A DNA stretch of 64,000 bases from NCBI GenBank assembly GCA_949825045.1, contig OX463815.1, forward strand, positions 33,533,356 to 33,597,355, written 5' to 3'. Under the pieces are notes generated by a model. The model did not search any database. It was not told where the DNA came from and saw only the letters and a list, made by a program, of their open reading frames with translations. This document shows, piece by piece, positions 9,186-21,130 of this stretch (its first letter is position 1; every line of letters starts with the position of its first letter). The stretch is from Argyresthia goedartella. Taxonomy: Eukaryota; Arthropoda; Insecta; Lepidoptera; Argyresthiidae. Made by a program: the position numbers and the translations under genes.

Positions 9186-10620
9186 ATATGAGATGTAAGG
9201 GTAATACCTGCATCCGTGTTAATCCAGGTGAAACAGTATTACTTGGCGTGGAGTTGTTTAATAAGGTTGACCTGTGAGAGCATTTGATTCAGTATAATCT
9301 TATCATTTTTTTAATTAGTGCTGATCACCTTTATCTCCCGACTTGAACAGAAGTATCAGTTTACTGGAAGAACAGATATTGTTCTGAAATTTGAAGGATC
9401 ACCCTTCTCTCCCGGCTTAAACAGAGTTTACTGTGTTTCATGAGATCCGGGAAAGCTCCATCGTCAACACATTTATTGAATATATATGCTAAGTGTGGGG
9501 CTATTACTAGATTACTGAACCAATGACTTTGACTGACATACCCCACAGGTCTTCAGTATTTTTAAGTCAATTAAGTAATGTTAACGTTTTGACAATATCC
9601 TGGGGATATTCATGATGAAATTTAAAATCTACATTACTGATGCTAGTGCTGTTTTTTTTTTACAAAGTCTCTGCTTCATATAGAGATGAATTCAGTAAGG
9701 GTAAATTGGTAAAAAATGTTTCGAATGCACGAGCTACTTCAGCGTTGGATTGAAAAACATGATCACCTATCTTTAAGCAGAAATCATTGTCCCTTGGTAT
9801 AACTTTGCCAGTTTCACAGTTTATTACCTACGCAATCATTTTCTTTCGTTTATTTACATTTTGTTTTTTTCTATTAATGAGTAAAGTTTTTGCAGTTCTG
9901 CAAAGGAACTTGAAAGGTTTGGAATATTTTTTAAGATAGTCATGAATTTTTCTATCAAAGTTATTGGTTTCTTGTTTATTGAATTTTATTTGAATAATAT
10001 TGAAGTAGTCTGAATAGATTTTGTTTGGGTTCTGTTCATTAAAATCCGGTACTGGCAAATTTATATCTAAGTTTTTTGTATGTCTCTAGTCTACGTGATG
10101 TTATAGGCCTATAACATGATAGATCAGTCTTATCTTTTCTAACAATTGATTGGGAATGAAACTGTTTGACCGCTGTGATCGGATGGAAAGTAGTTAACTA
10201 TATTTTTACTTGTAAATACACGGTCACAAAAAACCTCTTCTAAGCAAGTTTGGCAGGTAAGTAAGTGTATTTCTTGTCGGCACTAGAAATCCATGACATA
10301 AATTCAATGATTTCAATAAAGTTATTAATCGTTGTTTCATTGTTTTATCTACAAGGAAATCTACATTAAGATCGCCACAAATAATAAACTTTTTTCTTTT
10401 ATTACATAGTATAGTGAGGGTTTCCGCCATAATTTTCTCAAATATTTCGAAATTTCTTTGGCCTTTTTCTTCCCTCAGAGGTCTGTAGACACTTACAATA
10501 ATATGGCTATCTAACTCAATACAGGATACCTCTGTTTGCAAGAAAAACAAACGCAAGAAAATCTTTTTGTAGTTTCAACTTAATATTATTTTTACTAAGA
10601 TTAAAGAACCACCTCTATTC
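9186..10620 (-). pseudogene. LINE endonuclease domain and RT N-terminus (5' segment)
   Basis: Reading leftward, 10556-10224 encodes an apurinic-type endonuclease piece with VSVYRP and CGDLNVDFL motifs. The frame then breaks and a SDHSG-like endonuclease end follows. The next ORF (10058-9828) is basic and matches the linker before the RT. At 9546-9361 the RT fingers appear (..NKCVDDGAFPDLMK..). Frameshifts separate all these parts. Together with 8372-8497 and 5250-5977 this makes one LINE with endonuclease and RT, now inactive. Confidence 0.7.
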
Positions 10621-11040
10621 TAATTTTGACATTATTTATATTATGTTAACATTATAGAACCTTACCATACAATGTAGGTACATTGTGAACCTCTCTTTCT
10701 AACAAAGGCGTGATGACGTATCCTAAAGTCGTCCTTGAGCTCCAAACGTTATATCCAAGGGCACATAACGTTTTCTATAACTTTCCAGATACGATATATA
10801 TTTTTTGATGTTCTAAGATTTGCTTGTTTTATTTTTGTTGATTATTATATCTAAATATAAATATATAAATTTCATAATATTGGTTAATAAATGCCTAGTA
10901 GCATGTAAGAACGCTAGATATGTTTAAATTATCTACTGGCAGGTAAACAAAATGTGTATTGTGGACCAGTGTTATAAACCAGGAAAGCTTCATAATTTTA
11001 AATAAAAACCGCTACTGTTAATACCTTGTTTAGTTATAAT
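10621..11040. other. No gene seen
   Basis: AT-rich sequence between the 5' end of the minus-strand LINE and the 5'-truncated start of the plus-strand LINE. I see no promoter, RNA gene or element end. The same stretch recurs in units B and C. Confidence 0.6.
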
Positions 11041-11334
11041 AATAAAAAAGGCTGAAACAAACAAATCGAAAAAATATATAGGTAAAATTTTAGAAGATGG
11101 TAATTTTTTTATGGAATCTATGGACATCGCTGAAACATTCAATAATTTCTTTATAGATTTAACAAACAGTAGTAATATAAATCCTGACAATAAATTTAAT
11201 TTGAATTCTAATAATTCTAATTATTATAATATGACAAATAATTGCAATTCTATTTTCCTAAATCCAGTTACATCCGCTGACATATCAATAGTAATTACCT
11301 CATTAAAAATACAAATAGTACAGGTTATGATGAG
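11041..11334 (+). pseudogene. LINE, pre-RT segment (unit A)
   Basis: The frame reads a MESMDIAETFNNFF block and then a frame-shifted STGYDE motif, the usual lead-in to the RT domain of jockey-group LINEs. It is cut off at 11334 by an 813-bp insertion; the RT resumes at 12148. No endonuclease is present upstream, so the copy is 5' truncated. Confidence 0.7.
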
Positions 11335-12147
11335 ATTAACAACTGGTGGCTACTGGCTGGGAAGCGGCTTCCATAAGAACGAGCTTACGGGCCGGTCGGC
11401 GCAATATGTCACCCTTGGTGTGGACATCTGCCACGCGGACCGCTCCGTACTGAGGAGTGGCGCCACCGTCGCGATCTTAACATCGGCTCTGTGATAAAAT
11501 ATTATTTAAAAATATTAAATCATTCTTTTTTGCCATCAAAAGTATTTATTCGGGTAAAATTAGTTCCAAATATACAGTGAAAGTGTTATCTAATCATAAA
11601 TTTGTGTGTAAAATCAAAAAACATTCAAATAAACAAAGTGTCCAATCGTAATTTTGGTGCATCATATTAATGCACCAAGATTACGAAATATAATAAACAA
11701 AAGTGCAATTAACTGTTATTGTGTAAATATATATTAAATAAACGAGGGAACAGTGTAAAAAACAATAAAAATCAAATAAAAACATTCAATAATTTCCAAT
11801 CACCCTCATTTTAAATAAAAATCAAGTGGAGTGAATTTTGTCAACATTGTGACTCATCGATTAAAAATATTATATAGCAAAAAGATATCTAAGTGGGGTT
11901 TGAACTTACGACTCTCGGCGTCCGAAGCGGGCAGGCGCACCACTGCGCCACTCGTCCTTATTCAGTAAACTCGAATTAGCGCGTCGTATGATGCGGCCAG
12001 GTTTGTGTCGTCCGAACTAAGCCGTTAAAATACTTAAATATACAGAATAAGTCTCTAACAACAATTGTATTTCATCCATTATGTTTTAGTGAGTTTAGAA
12101 AGATATTAACGAATATTGAGCAAAAACCTACTTTAGATATCTATGAC
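11335..12147. mobile_element. 813-bp insert with GC-rich head and tRNA-like core (unit A)
   Basis: This stretch splits the LINE between its STGYDE motif and the following STKTL motif. Its first 160 bp are GC-rich (GGCCGGTCGGCGCAATATG region) and unlike the AT-rich remainder. A tRNA-like sequence lies on the minus strand at 11886-11961. ATGAG occurs on both sides (11330-11334 and 12148-12152), but that could be original LINE sequence, so the target duplication is uncertain. All three units carry it, so it predates the triplication. Confidence 0.55.
11886..11961 (-). ncRNA. tRNA-like SINE head or tRNA pseudogene (unit A)
   Basis: On the minus strand the sequence runs GGACGAGTGGCGCAGTGGT (A-box-like TGGCGCAGTGG) and later AGTTCAAACCCC (B-box-like GTTCAAACC). 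A T-run follows at the end of the box region. Spacing of about 50 bp between boxes fits a tRNA-derived polymerase III promoter. No clean cloverleaf acceptor stem is visible, so I read it as a tRNA-derived relic. Copies lie at about 20003-20078 and 37629-37704. Confidence 0.5.
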
Positions 12148-13840
12148 ATGAGTACGAAAACGTTAAGAAATATTGTAATAAATAACAATAACTTATTTGA
12201 ATTAGTACTTCTTGTTGTCAACTCTTGCTTATCTGAAGGCATTTTCCCTGATTTACTTAAGCCGGGTAGGGTAGTACCGCTCTTTAAAAAAGGAGATGTC
12301 ACAGATCTTAGCAATTACAGGCCAGTATGTGTATTACCAACTTTATCAAAAATTTTAGAAGCAGCTATAAAATCTAGAATTGTAAAATACTTCGACGATA
12401 ATAACATGTTTACAATAGCACAGTTTGGATTTAGAAAAGGTAAATCGACTGAAATGGCAATTAGAAAAGTAATTTATTACATTCTTGATTCCTTAGATTT
12501 TTCAAATAGATGTGCCAGTATTTTTTGTGACCTTTCAAAAGCTTTCGATTGTTTGCGTCACGATATATTAATATTAAAATTTCAGTACTATGGGTTTCAA
12601 GGCGTTGAACTCAGTATGATGATAAGTTACCTAAATAACCGCACACAAATTGTATCGGTAAATAATCATACTTCTCATCCAGGAAAGATGTCGATCGGGG
12701 TACCACAAGGGTCAATCCTGGGACCCGTATTGTTCTTAATATATATAAATGATCTTTGTAATATACTTCCAAGTGAAGCTCATTTGAGCTTATTTGCTGA
12801 CGATACACATATTGGCTTGAGAGACAAAAGTAAGTCGCAGTTAGATGATAAATTAAACAACGTCATAAGTTTGCTTAAAGAATAGTTTGATGCTAACGGC
12901 TTTATTCTCAACTCTAATAAAAGTATCTTAATGTATTATCAATCAAGATTAGGCATTTTTGGTAACTCGACTTCTCAAGAAAATGTATTTTTAGGATATA
13001 CAATAGACAATACGATTAATCACAAAGGGCATATTGATAAAATTTGTATGAAATTAGCTAGCAGCAATTATGCTCTTTTTAAACTTAAACCATTATTAGA
13101 TAAAAAATCACTTCTTTCTGTTTATTATGCGTATATACATTCAATTATTAGATATTCTATTACTGTATGGGGTAATGCTACAGAAATTAACAGAGTCCTA
13201 AAATGTCAAAAACGATCAATCAGAACAATCAATGGTTTAAAAAAACGCAGCCACGCAAGAGAGCACTTTAAAAAAGATAAAATTATGACAGTTATTTCTC
13301 TTTACATTTACAATAGTTTGTTAGAGGTTCACGAAGATAGGGAAATTCCGGAAAAGCAAGATACTGCTTTACCCTATACTTTCCGTGATAATAAAAAACG
13401 AACAATAAAAAATAATGAAACCCGTATAGTACCAAAAACAAGATTAGCTAAAGTACAGAAACAAGGTCGTTACTTTAAAATCCTGATGTATAATAAATTA
13501 CCAAAAAGTCTGACCACTCTAAAATTTTACTTGTTCAAACAAAACTAAAAATATTTTTGGAAAATAATCCATTTTATACTGTCAAAGAATATATGTCAAT
13601 GGAACTTGTAGAATCTTTGTTCTTGGAAAAATTATAAACAAAATAACTATCATTTCACTGTAAAAAGTTAAATGCAGTAATTTAAATGTCAAATATTTAA
13701 GTAATGTAAAATTTGAAATATTTAAGTTAGAATAGGAATTTCAAATATTTAAGTAGTATGTAAGTGTAAAATGTAAATGACTTGCCTGTAAATTATTTTA
13801 CTTCGAGGCCAATAAATATTTCTATTCTATTCTATTCTAT
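12148..13840 (+). pseudogene. LINE reverse transcriptase, unit A (nonsense codon)
   Basis: The open frame 12148-12885 carries the RT fingers (GRVVPLFKKGDVTD, NYRPVCVLP), the palm (CDLSKAFDCLRHD), GVPQGSILGP and the catalytic LFADDTHIGL. It stops at TAG 12883-12885; units B and C have TGG there. Reading resumes in the same sense to 13548 with the thumb (LGYTIDNT), the VWGN motif and the ICKL-like C-terminus. The 3' UTR ends in AATAAA and a TTCTA repeat tail up to 13840, which abuts the Pao remnant. It is a jockey-group-like non-LTR element without its endonuclease. Confidence 0.8.
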
Positions 13841-15297
13841 CCGTCTGGCCCTGGGTAGATTGACGTTATCCTTCCTAACGGCCATAAGCCACGAGGAAGG
13901 GTAGGGTCAGAGATCAGCACCACGTCTCCCTCACTAAAATTGAATTTGCCGTTGGTGGAGGGTCCTCTTGGTTGGAGCGTAGGCAGGTATTCGCGCAGCC
14001 ATCAAGCCCAAAACTGGTCCGCAAGACGTAAGCTCCGACGCCAGTCGCATCTTCTAGATAAGTCTGCGTCCGTCAGCGAGCTGGTCCATGGTACGACAGA
14101 AGAGGAACCAAGGATGAATTGGAATGGTGTGATGGCTTCTGGTGAGACGGGGAAAGATGGCACGTATGTGAGAGGTCTCGAGTTGATTATAGCCTCTGCC
14201 TCAAGGAGTAATGTGGATAATACGTCTTCCTTTATTATTTTTTCGGTGAGGCAGGCTCTCAGGGCTGTCTTCACGGTTCTCACCAATCTCAAAATGTTGG
14301 TGAGCTAAATGGACTGTATGGAAATGGATAGAAGGGAGTATGATGGAAACATTGCGATACCGCATTGTTGAAGTAATTGTTACCGGTGGCGCATGCAACT
14401 GTCGACGGGAATGTATGGTTGACGTTCGGTATGTAGAATGTTACCATGTTGGTGGGAGCGGCCGGCTGTGAATTGCCCAAGGGATCTTCCTTGGGGATTG
14501 CCCAAGATGACAGTCGTTGCCTCACCAGGCATGTTCGCGTTAGTTACCGTGGTCATGTTCTGGTCGAAAACCCACGTAGCGGTGCGTTTTGCGGAATTAC
14601 AATTGGACAAACGTGAATAATGGGATTTGGATGACTTATCTGATGCTTCCAAAGCGGCTAGTCTGGCTTGTAGCTCCGTTTCTTCCGCCTCAGCCTCAAG
14701 ACGTGCAATATCGCGCCCGCACTCCGCTTTTTGTCGCGCAAGCTCGTGTTCGCGCTCCGCTTGTTGTCGCGCAAACTCGCGTTCGCGTACCACTCGGCGC
14801 CGCATAGCGTCGGCTTTGATGGCCAGTTTCTGGGCGCGGACGGTTGTCGAAGATCTCAAGGAGTGAGTGCGTTCACTCCACAACAGTTTACTGTGAACAC
14901 TGCGCCGCGAGAAAGTGCTTTGGCATTTGCGTCTAAATGCGAATAAGGTCGAACACTTGGGCAATTTGCGAGGCTAGGTTGAGCCTGGTCGCAAGATTCG
15001 GAGCCCACGAGCTGTGTGGTCGAGCTAATTGGCAATGCTGAAGCACCTTCCATCGCCATGGCCGAAGTCGGCTGAACGCCGTCCAGTGAACTTTCACGAC
15101 GTTCGGGTAGCATCCGCTCAGTTTCCGTGGCCGTTGCCGTAGCCGAAGCCGGCCGGCCGCCGCTCAGTGAACGTTCACGACGTTCGAGTTGCCTCCGGTT
15201 GAAATCCGTGGTCGTAGCGTCCATGTCTGCTGCCTTGCGTTGTTTACTGCGTGTTTATACCTTTGTAAATGAACGAAAATGACGAAATTAATGTTTA
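13841..15297 (-). pseudogene. BEL/Pao remnant: gag N-terminus joined to integrase C-terminus (unit A)
   Basis: Reading leftward, 15224-14856 begins with a gag start rich in Ser, Arg and Ala. Next, 14964-14380 encodes a charged coiled coil of repeated REREFARQQAE-type heptads. After a frame change a Pro/Tyr/Phe-rich gag piece runs to about 14290. It then passes directly into the integrase C-terminus (14292-14002: EAEAIINSRPLTYV motif). Protease, RT, RNase H and the integrase core are missing. An in-frame stop at about 14005 ends the integrase piece; unit C lacks that stop. The LINE tail cuts the 3' end. Confidence 0.75.
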
Positions 15298-16222
15298 GTT
15301 AGGAGAGAAGTGGCGATAAATCTGGAGATCATCAGCGTAAAGATGATATGAGGAAGACAGGACGTCCGAGATGGAGTTAATAAAGATCGAGAATAGAAGA
15401 GAAGAAAGAATACCACCTTGAGGGACGCCTGTAAAGAGGTCACACCATTCAGTGGATATCTCTTCCGACCTGATACGCTGTTGCCGAACCCTCAAATAAG
15501 AGTCGACCAAGGCAGAGAAGGAGGAGACGTTCAGAGATCTGAAAAGCTCAACGAGAATGTCAAAATCTACGCAGTTGAAGGCACTACTGAATTCAAGTAA
15601 AGCCGTTTGCGGTCCACGGCTACCTGGATGTCATCGGTGATTTTCAGGAGAGCCGTGACCGTGCTATGACCCGGTCTGAATCCTGACTGGTACATGTTCA
15701 GCAGATTGTTTGAGTGAAGGTAATAAGAGAGCTGGGTATGGACAATGGATTCAAGGACTTTGGAGAGGATGGGTAGGATTGAAATAGGTCGATACTCTTT
15801 AAAAGAGGTGGGACTGGAAGTTTTAGGAAGCGGGATGACTAATGTTTTTTTCCACATGGTGGGTAAGATGGCATTTGATAGGGAAAAATTTATAACATGT
15901 GTAATAGCTGGCAGTAGTTCATCCTGGATTGTTAAAAGTATTTTAACGCAGATGTTTCCATCACCTACGGCTTTCGATCTGACTGTCTTCTTGAACGCAT
16001 AGATTCCAACATTGCTCAAGTTTAATGGTGTGGTAAAGACTCAGAGCGCAAGCTCTGAAGAGTGGCTTGTTTAACTGTGGGATCGATCACAACAGGTGGG
16101 GCAGAAAGGAACTGGTTGAGACCGTTGAGATCTACATTACCAGTATGTAAGTCCTGAGTCTTACCTATGCCAAGTGTTTGTACAAAACTTATACAATATA
16201 AATATTTTTTATGTGTACTCAA
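15298..16222 (-). pseudogene. LINE RT fragment, unit B
   Basis: The same sequence as 7180-8104, truncated at the unit boundary so that it starts just after the YADDLQIY box (15295-15510) and extends through the fingers (15567-16019). The downstream thumb and 3' end are absent because the duplication breakpoint lies inside the RT. It is defective. Confidence 0.8.
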
Positions 16223-16417
16223 TTTAAGTTTTAAGTATTTTTTGTTGTTCTTACATGTTCAACCTAACACGAAGGAAAAAGGGAACTTCGCTTCGCTTAC
16301 CCCCCTTACCCTTCACCTAAGCTACCGCAATGGTTTGCCCTGATATAAGCTGTGCAAATCAACTGTTTTCGTGACGCCATCTTGTTTTCCAACACACCGG
16401 CTTTCGGTAATACAGAT

Positions 16418-16489
16418 TGTTAAACGGCGGTATTTAATTAACGGTCAAGAGAGTTAGTTAAGTGTCTGATTTAACCAACCAACTGCGAC
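16418..16489. repeat. Right end of the TIR element, unit B
   Basis: A copy of the right inverted end of the 5984-8371 element, ending CCAACTGCGAC before AGATCT. The left end is missing because the unit begins inside the element. The unit C copy is at about 34055-34126. Confidence 0.7.
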
Positions 16490-16615
16490 AGATCTTATGC
16501 TTTATTTCTAAATCAGTAATGTACTAATTTCATTAGAAGCGTATCATGATCAACACAATCAAATTCCTTCGACAGATAGCATAACATTCTGATAGCATCC
16601 TGTGCGGCCTTCCAT
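16490..16615 (-). pseudogene. LINE RT palm fragment, unit B
   Basis: Copy of 8372-8497, with the FDCVDHD palm block on the minus strand, sharing AAATCAGTAATG with unit C where unit A has AAATCCGTAATG. Confidence 0.65.
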
Positions 16616-17296
16616 GCAGATTATTTTATTGTGGGCTCACGCTGCGAATGCTAATAGTATATTTATTCTGCAGAAACGGGCTGTTCGTGCAATTTATAGA
16701 TTAGGGCCTAGAGTGTCACTGAGGGAAAAGTTTAAAGAAATCAATATTCTGACATTTGTGTCTCAATATATCTATGACAATCTTGTGTATGTAAAAAGAA
16801 ATATAACTAATTTTCAGAAGTACAGTGATATACACAATTTTAATACTAGAAATAAAGACAAGTTGGTTGCTTATGTAAGCCGACTACATAAAATTAGTAA
16901 TTATTTTAAAGGCAATTGTATACGCTATTACAATAAGGTCCCTACTGATATTAAAAACTTACCTTTAGACAAGTTTAAAATAATAATAAAACAGAAATTG
17001 TATAAAAAAGGTTACTATAGGATATCTGATTACTTAGAGGACAGATGTCCATGGGAATAGATTGTTTGAGTAACAGGCTGTTTCGATATATAATTAGCAT
17101 TCATTTTGTAATTTGACAATATTTTATTTAAAAAAGGAAACGCAAAAGATGCGACGACTGTGGAGTTTCTTCGGTGAGCTCTTCTCCACAGATTCCGCCA
17201 TTGTGTTAGTGAACTCACCCAAAAAAATGTAATGACGGATCTAAGTGATGTAACAACATCCTATGGAAATAAATGATTTTTGACTTGATTTGATTT
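16616..17296 (+). pseudogene. 5'-truncated LINE 3' fragment, unit B
   Basis: Copy of 8498-9178, with the open frame (16602-17060) ending at the same stop and the same TTGATT tail. One private change alters a Ser codon to Tyr near 16903. Confidence 0.75.
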
Positions 17297-17303
17297 TGAT
17301 TAA

Positions 17304-18737
17304 ATATGAGATGTAAGGGTAATACCTGCATCCGTGTTAATCCAGGTGAAACAGTGTTACTTGGCGTGGAGTTGTTTAATACGGTTGACCTGTGAGAGCA
17401 TTTGATTCAGTATAATCTTATCATTTTTTTAATTAGTGCTGATCACCTTTATCTCCCGACTTGAACAGAAGTATCAGTTTACTGGAAGAACAGATATTGT
17501 TCTGAAATTTGAAGGATCACCCTTCTCTCCCGGCTTAAACAGAGTTTACTGTGTTTCATGAGATCTGGGAAAGCTCCATCGTCAACACATTTATTGAATA
17601 TATATGCTAAGTGTGGGGCTATTACTAGATTACTGAACCAATGACTTTGACTGACATACCCCACAGGTCTTCAGTATTTTTAAGTCAATTAAGTAATGTT
17701 AACGTTTTGACAATATCCTGGGGATATTCATGATGAAATTTAAAATCTACATTACTGATGCTAGTGCTGTTTTTTTTTACAAAGTCTCTGCTTCATATAG
17801 AGATGAATTCAGTAAGGGTAAATTGGTAAAAAATGTTTCGAATGCACGAGCTACTTCAGCGTTGGATTTAAAAACATTATCACCTATCTTTAAGCAGAAA
17901 TCATTGTCCCTTGGTATAACTTTGCCAGTTTCATAGTTTATTACCTACGCAACCATTTTCTTTCGTTTATTTACATTTTGTTTTTTTCTATTAATGAGTA
18001 AAGTTTTTGCAGTTCTGCAAAGGAACTTGAAAGGTTTGGAATATTTTTTAAGATAGTCATGAATTTTTCTATCAAAGTTATTGGTTTCTTGTTTATTGAA
18101 TTTTATTTGAATAATATTGAAGTAGTCTGAATAGATTTTGTTTGGGTTCTGTTCATTAAAATCCGGTACTGGCAAATTTATATCTAAGTTTTTTGTATGT
18201 CTCTAGTCTACGTGATGTTATAGGCCTATAACATGATAGATCAGTCTTATCTTTTCTAACAATTGATTGGGAATGAAACTGTTTGACCGCTGTGATCGGA
18301 TGGAAAGTAGTTAACTATATTTTTACTTGTAAATACACGGTCACAAAAAACCTCTTCTAAGCAAGTTTGGCAGGTAAGTAAGTGTATTTCTTGTCGGCAC
18401 TAGAAATCCATGACATAAATTCAATGATTTCAATAAAGTTATTAATCGTTGTTTCATTGTTTTATCTACAAGGAAATCTACATTAAGATCGCCACAAATA
18501 ATAAACTTTTTTCTTTTATTACATAGTATAGTGAGGGTTTCCGCCATAATTTTCTCAAATATTTCGAAATTTCTTTGGCCTTTTTCTTCCCTCAGAGGTC
18601 TGTAGACACTTACAATAATATGGCTATCTAACTCAATACAGGATACCTCTGTTTGCAAGAAAAACAAACGCAAGAAAATCTTTTTGTAGTTTCAACTTAA
18701 TATTATTTTTACTAAGATTAAAGAACCACCTCTATTC
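17304..18737 (-). pseudogene. LINE endonuclease/RT N-terminus, unit B
   Basis: Copy of 9186-10620. The endonuclease ORF (18341-18673, CGDLNVDFL) and the RT fingers piece (17479-17664) keep the same frame breaks as in unit A, so these lesions predate the triplication. Confidence 0.7.
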
Positions 18738-19157
18738 TAATTTTGACATTATTTATATTATGTTAACATTATAGAACCTTACCATACAATGTAGGTACAT
18801 TGTGAACCTCTCTTTCTAACAAAGGCGTGATGACGTATCCTAAAGTCGTCCTTGAGCTCCAAACGTTATATCCAAGGGCACATAACGTTTTCTATAACTT
18901 TCCAGATACGATATATATTTTTTGATGTTCTAAGATTTGCTTGTTTTATTTTTGTTGATTATTATATCTAAATATAAATATATAAATTTCATAATATTGG
19001 TTAATAAATGCCTAGTAGCATGTAAGAACGCTAGATATGTTTAAATTATCTACTGGCAGGTAAACAAAATGTGTATTGTAGACCAGTGTTATAAACCAGG
19101 AAAGCTTCATAATTTTAAATAAAAACCGCTACTGTTACTACCTTGTTTAGTTATAAT

Positions 19158-19451
19158 AATAAAAAAGGCTGAAACAAACAAATCGAAAAAATATATAGGT
19201 AAAATTTTAGAAGATGGTAATTTTTTTATGGAATCTATGGACATCGCTGAAACATTCAATAATTTCTTTATAGATTTAACAAACAATAGTAATATAAATC
19301 CTGACAATAAATTTAATTTGAATTCTAATAATTCTAATTATTATAATATGACAAATAATTGCAATTCTATTTTCCTAAATCCAGTTACATCCGCTGACAT
19401 ATCAATAGTAATTATCTCATTAAAAATACAAATAGTACAGGTTATGATGAG
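19158..19451 (+). pseudogene. LINE pre-RT segment, unit B
   Basis: Copy of 11041-11334 (MESMDIAETFNNFF block), split from the RT by the same 813-bp insert. Confidence 0.65.
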
Positions 19452-20264
19452 ATTAACAACTGGTGGCTACTGGCTGGGAAGCGGCTTCCATAAGAACGAG
19501 CTTACGGGCCGGTCGGCGCAATATGTCACCCTTGGTGTGGACATCTGCCACGCGGACCGCTCCGTACTGAGGAGTGGCGCCACCGTCGCGATCTTAACAT
19601 CGGCTCTGTGATAAAATATTATTTAAAAATACTAAATCATTCTTTTTTGCCATCAAAAGTATTTATTCGTGTAAAATTAGTTCCAAATATACAGTGAAAG
19701 TGTTATCTAATCATAAATTTGTGTGTAAAATCAAAAAACATTCAAATAAACAAAGTGTCCAATCGTAATTTTGGTGCATCATATTAATGCACCAAGATTA
19801 CGAAATATAATAAACAAAAGTGCAATTAACTGTTATTGTGTAAATATATATTAAATAAACGAGGGAACAGTGTTAAAAACAATAAAAATCAAATAAAAAC
19901 ATTCAATAATTTCCAATCACCCTCATTTTAAATAAAAATCAAGTGGAGTGAATTTTGTGAACATTGTGACTCATCGATTAAAAATATTATATAGCAAAAA
20001 GATATCTAAGTGGAGTTTGAACTTACGACTCTCGGCGTCCGAAGCGGGCAGGCGCACCACTGCGCCACTCGTCCTTATTCAGTAAACTCGAATTAGCGCG
20101 TCGTATGATGCGGCCAGGTTTGTGTCGTCCGAACTAAGCCGTTAAAATACTTAAATATACAGAATAAGCCTCTAATAACAATTGTATTTCATCCATTATG
20201 TTTTAGTGAGTTTAGAAAGATATTAACGAATATTGAGCAAAAACCTACTTTAGATATCTATGAC
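19452..20264. mobile_element. 813-bp insert with tRNA-like core, unit B
   Basis: Copy of 11335-12147, of equal length, with the tRNA-like sequence on the minus strand at about 20003-20078. Confidence 0.55.
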
Positions 20265-21130
20265 ATGAGTACGAAAACGTTAAGAAATATTGTAATAAAT
20301 AACAATAACTTATTTGAATTAGTACTTCTTGTTGTCAACTCTTGCTTATCTGAAGGCATTTTCCCTGATTTACTTAAGCCGGGTAGGGTAGTACCGCTCT
20401 TTAAAAAAGGAGATGTCACAGATCTTAGCAATTACAGGCCAGTATGTGTATTACCAACTTTATCAAAAAATTTAGAAGCAGCTATAAAATCTAGAATTGT
20501 AAAATACTTCGAGGATAATAACATGTTTACAATAGCACAGTTTGGATTTAGGAAAGGTAAATCGACTGAAATGGCAATAAGAAAAGTAATTTATTACATT
20601 CTTGATTCCTTAGATTTTTCAAATAGATGTGCCAGTATTTTTTGTGACCTTTCAAAAGCTTTCGATTGTTTGCGTCACGATATATTAATATTAAAATTGC
20701 AGTACTATGGGTTTCAAGGCGTTGAACTCAGTATGATGATAAGTTACCTAAATAACCGCACACAAATTGTATCGGTAAATAATCATACTTCTCATCCAGG
20801 AAAGATGTCGATCGGGGTACCACAAGGGTCAATCCTGGGACCCGTATTTTTCTTAATATATATAAATGATCTTTGTAATATACTTCCAAGTGAAGCTCAT
20901 TTGAGCTTATTTGCTGACAATACACATATTGGCTTGAGAGACAAAAGTAAGTCGCAGTTAGATGATAAATTAAACAACGTCATAAGTTTGCTTAAAGAAT
21001 GGTTTGATGCTAACGGCTTTATTCTCAACTCTAATAAAAGTATCGTAATGTATTATCAATCAAGATTAGGCATTTTTGGTAACTCGACTTCTCAAGAAAA
21101 TGTATTTTTAGGATATACAATAGACAATAC
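20265..21130 (+). pseudogene. LINE RT 5' part, unit B (split by Ty3 insertion, active site changed)
   Basis: The frame is open through the position of unit A's nonsense codon, but the catalytic box reads LFADNTHIGL: codon 20919-20921 is AAT where the other units have GAT, so a metal-binding aspartate is lost. The frame runs into the LTR of the Ty3 element at 21131. The ATAC target duplication occupies 21127-21130. The 3' part continues at 30652. Confidence 0.8.

Larger units (their letters stand above)
7180..15297. repeat. Tandem unit A (8,118 bp)
   Basis: Sequence from GTTAGGAGAGAAG at 7180 recurs at 15298 and at 32935. The unit starts inside the minus-strand LINE RT and ends inside the 5' part of a BEL/Pao remnant. 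Both internal junctions read ATGTTTA followed by GTTAGGAG, whereas unit C continues into ATGTTTACTAAACG. The breakpoint shows essentially no microhomology. Unit A is the only copy without a later LTR-element insertion. Confidence 0.9.

Noticed and set aside
11886..11961. Functional tRNA gene
   Set aside because: No matching acceptor stem and three identical repeat contexts; more likely a tRNA-derived relic.
14438..14946. Plus-strand ORFs over the Pao gag remnant (also at 32075-32583 and 47180-47688)
   Set aside because: They mirror the repetitive Arg/Glu/Ala coiled-coil codons on the minus strand; no independent evidence.
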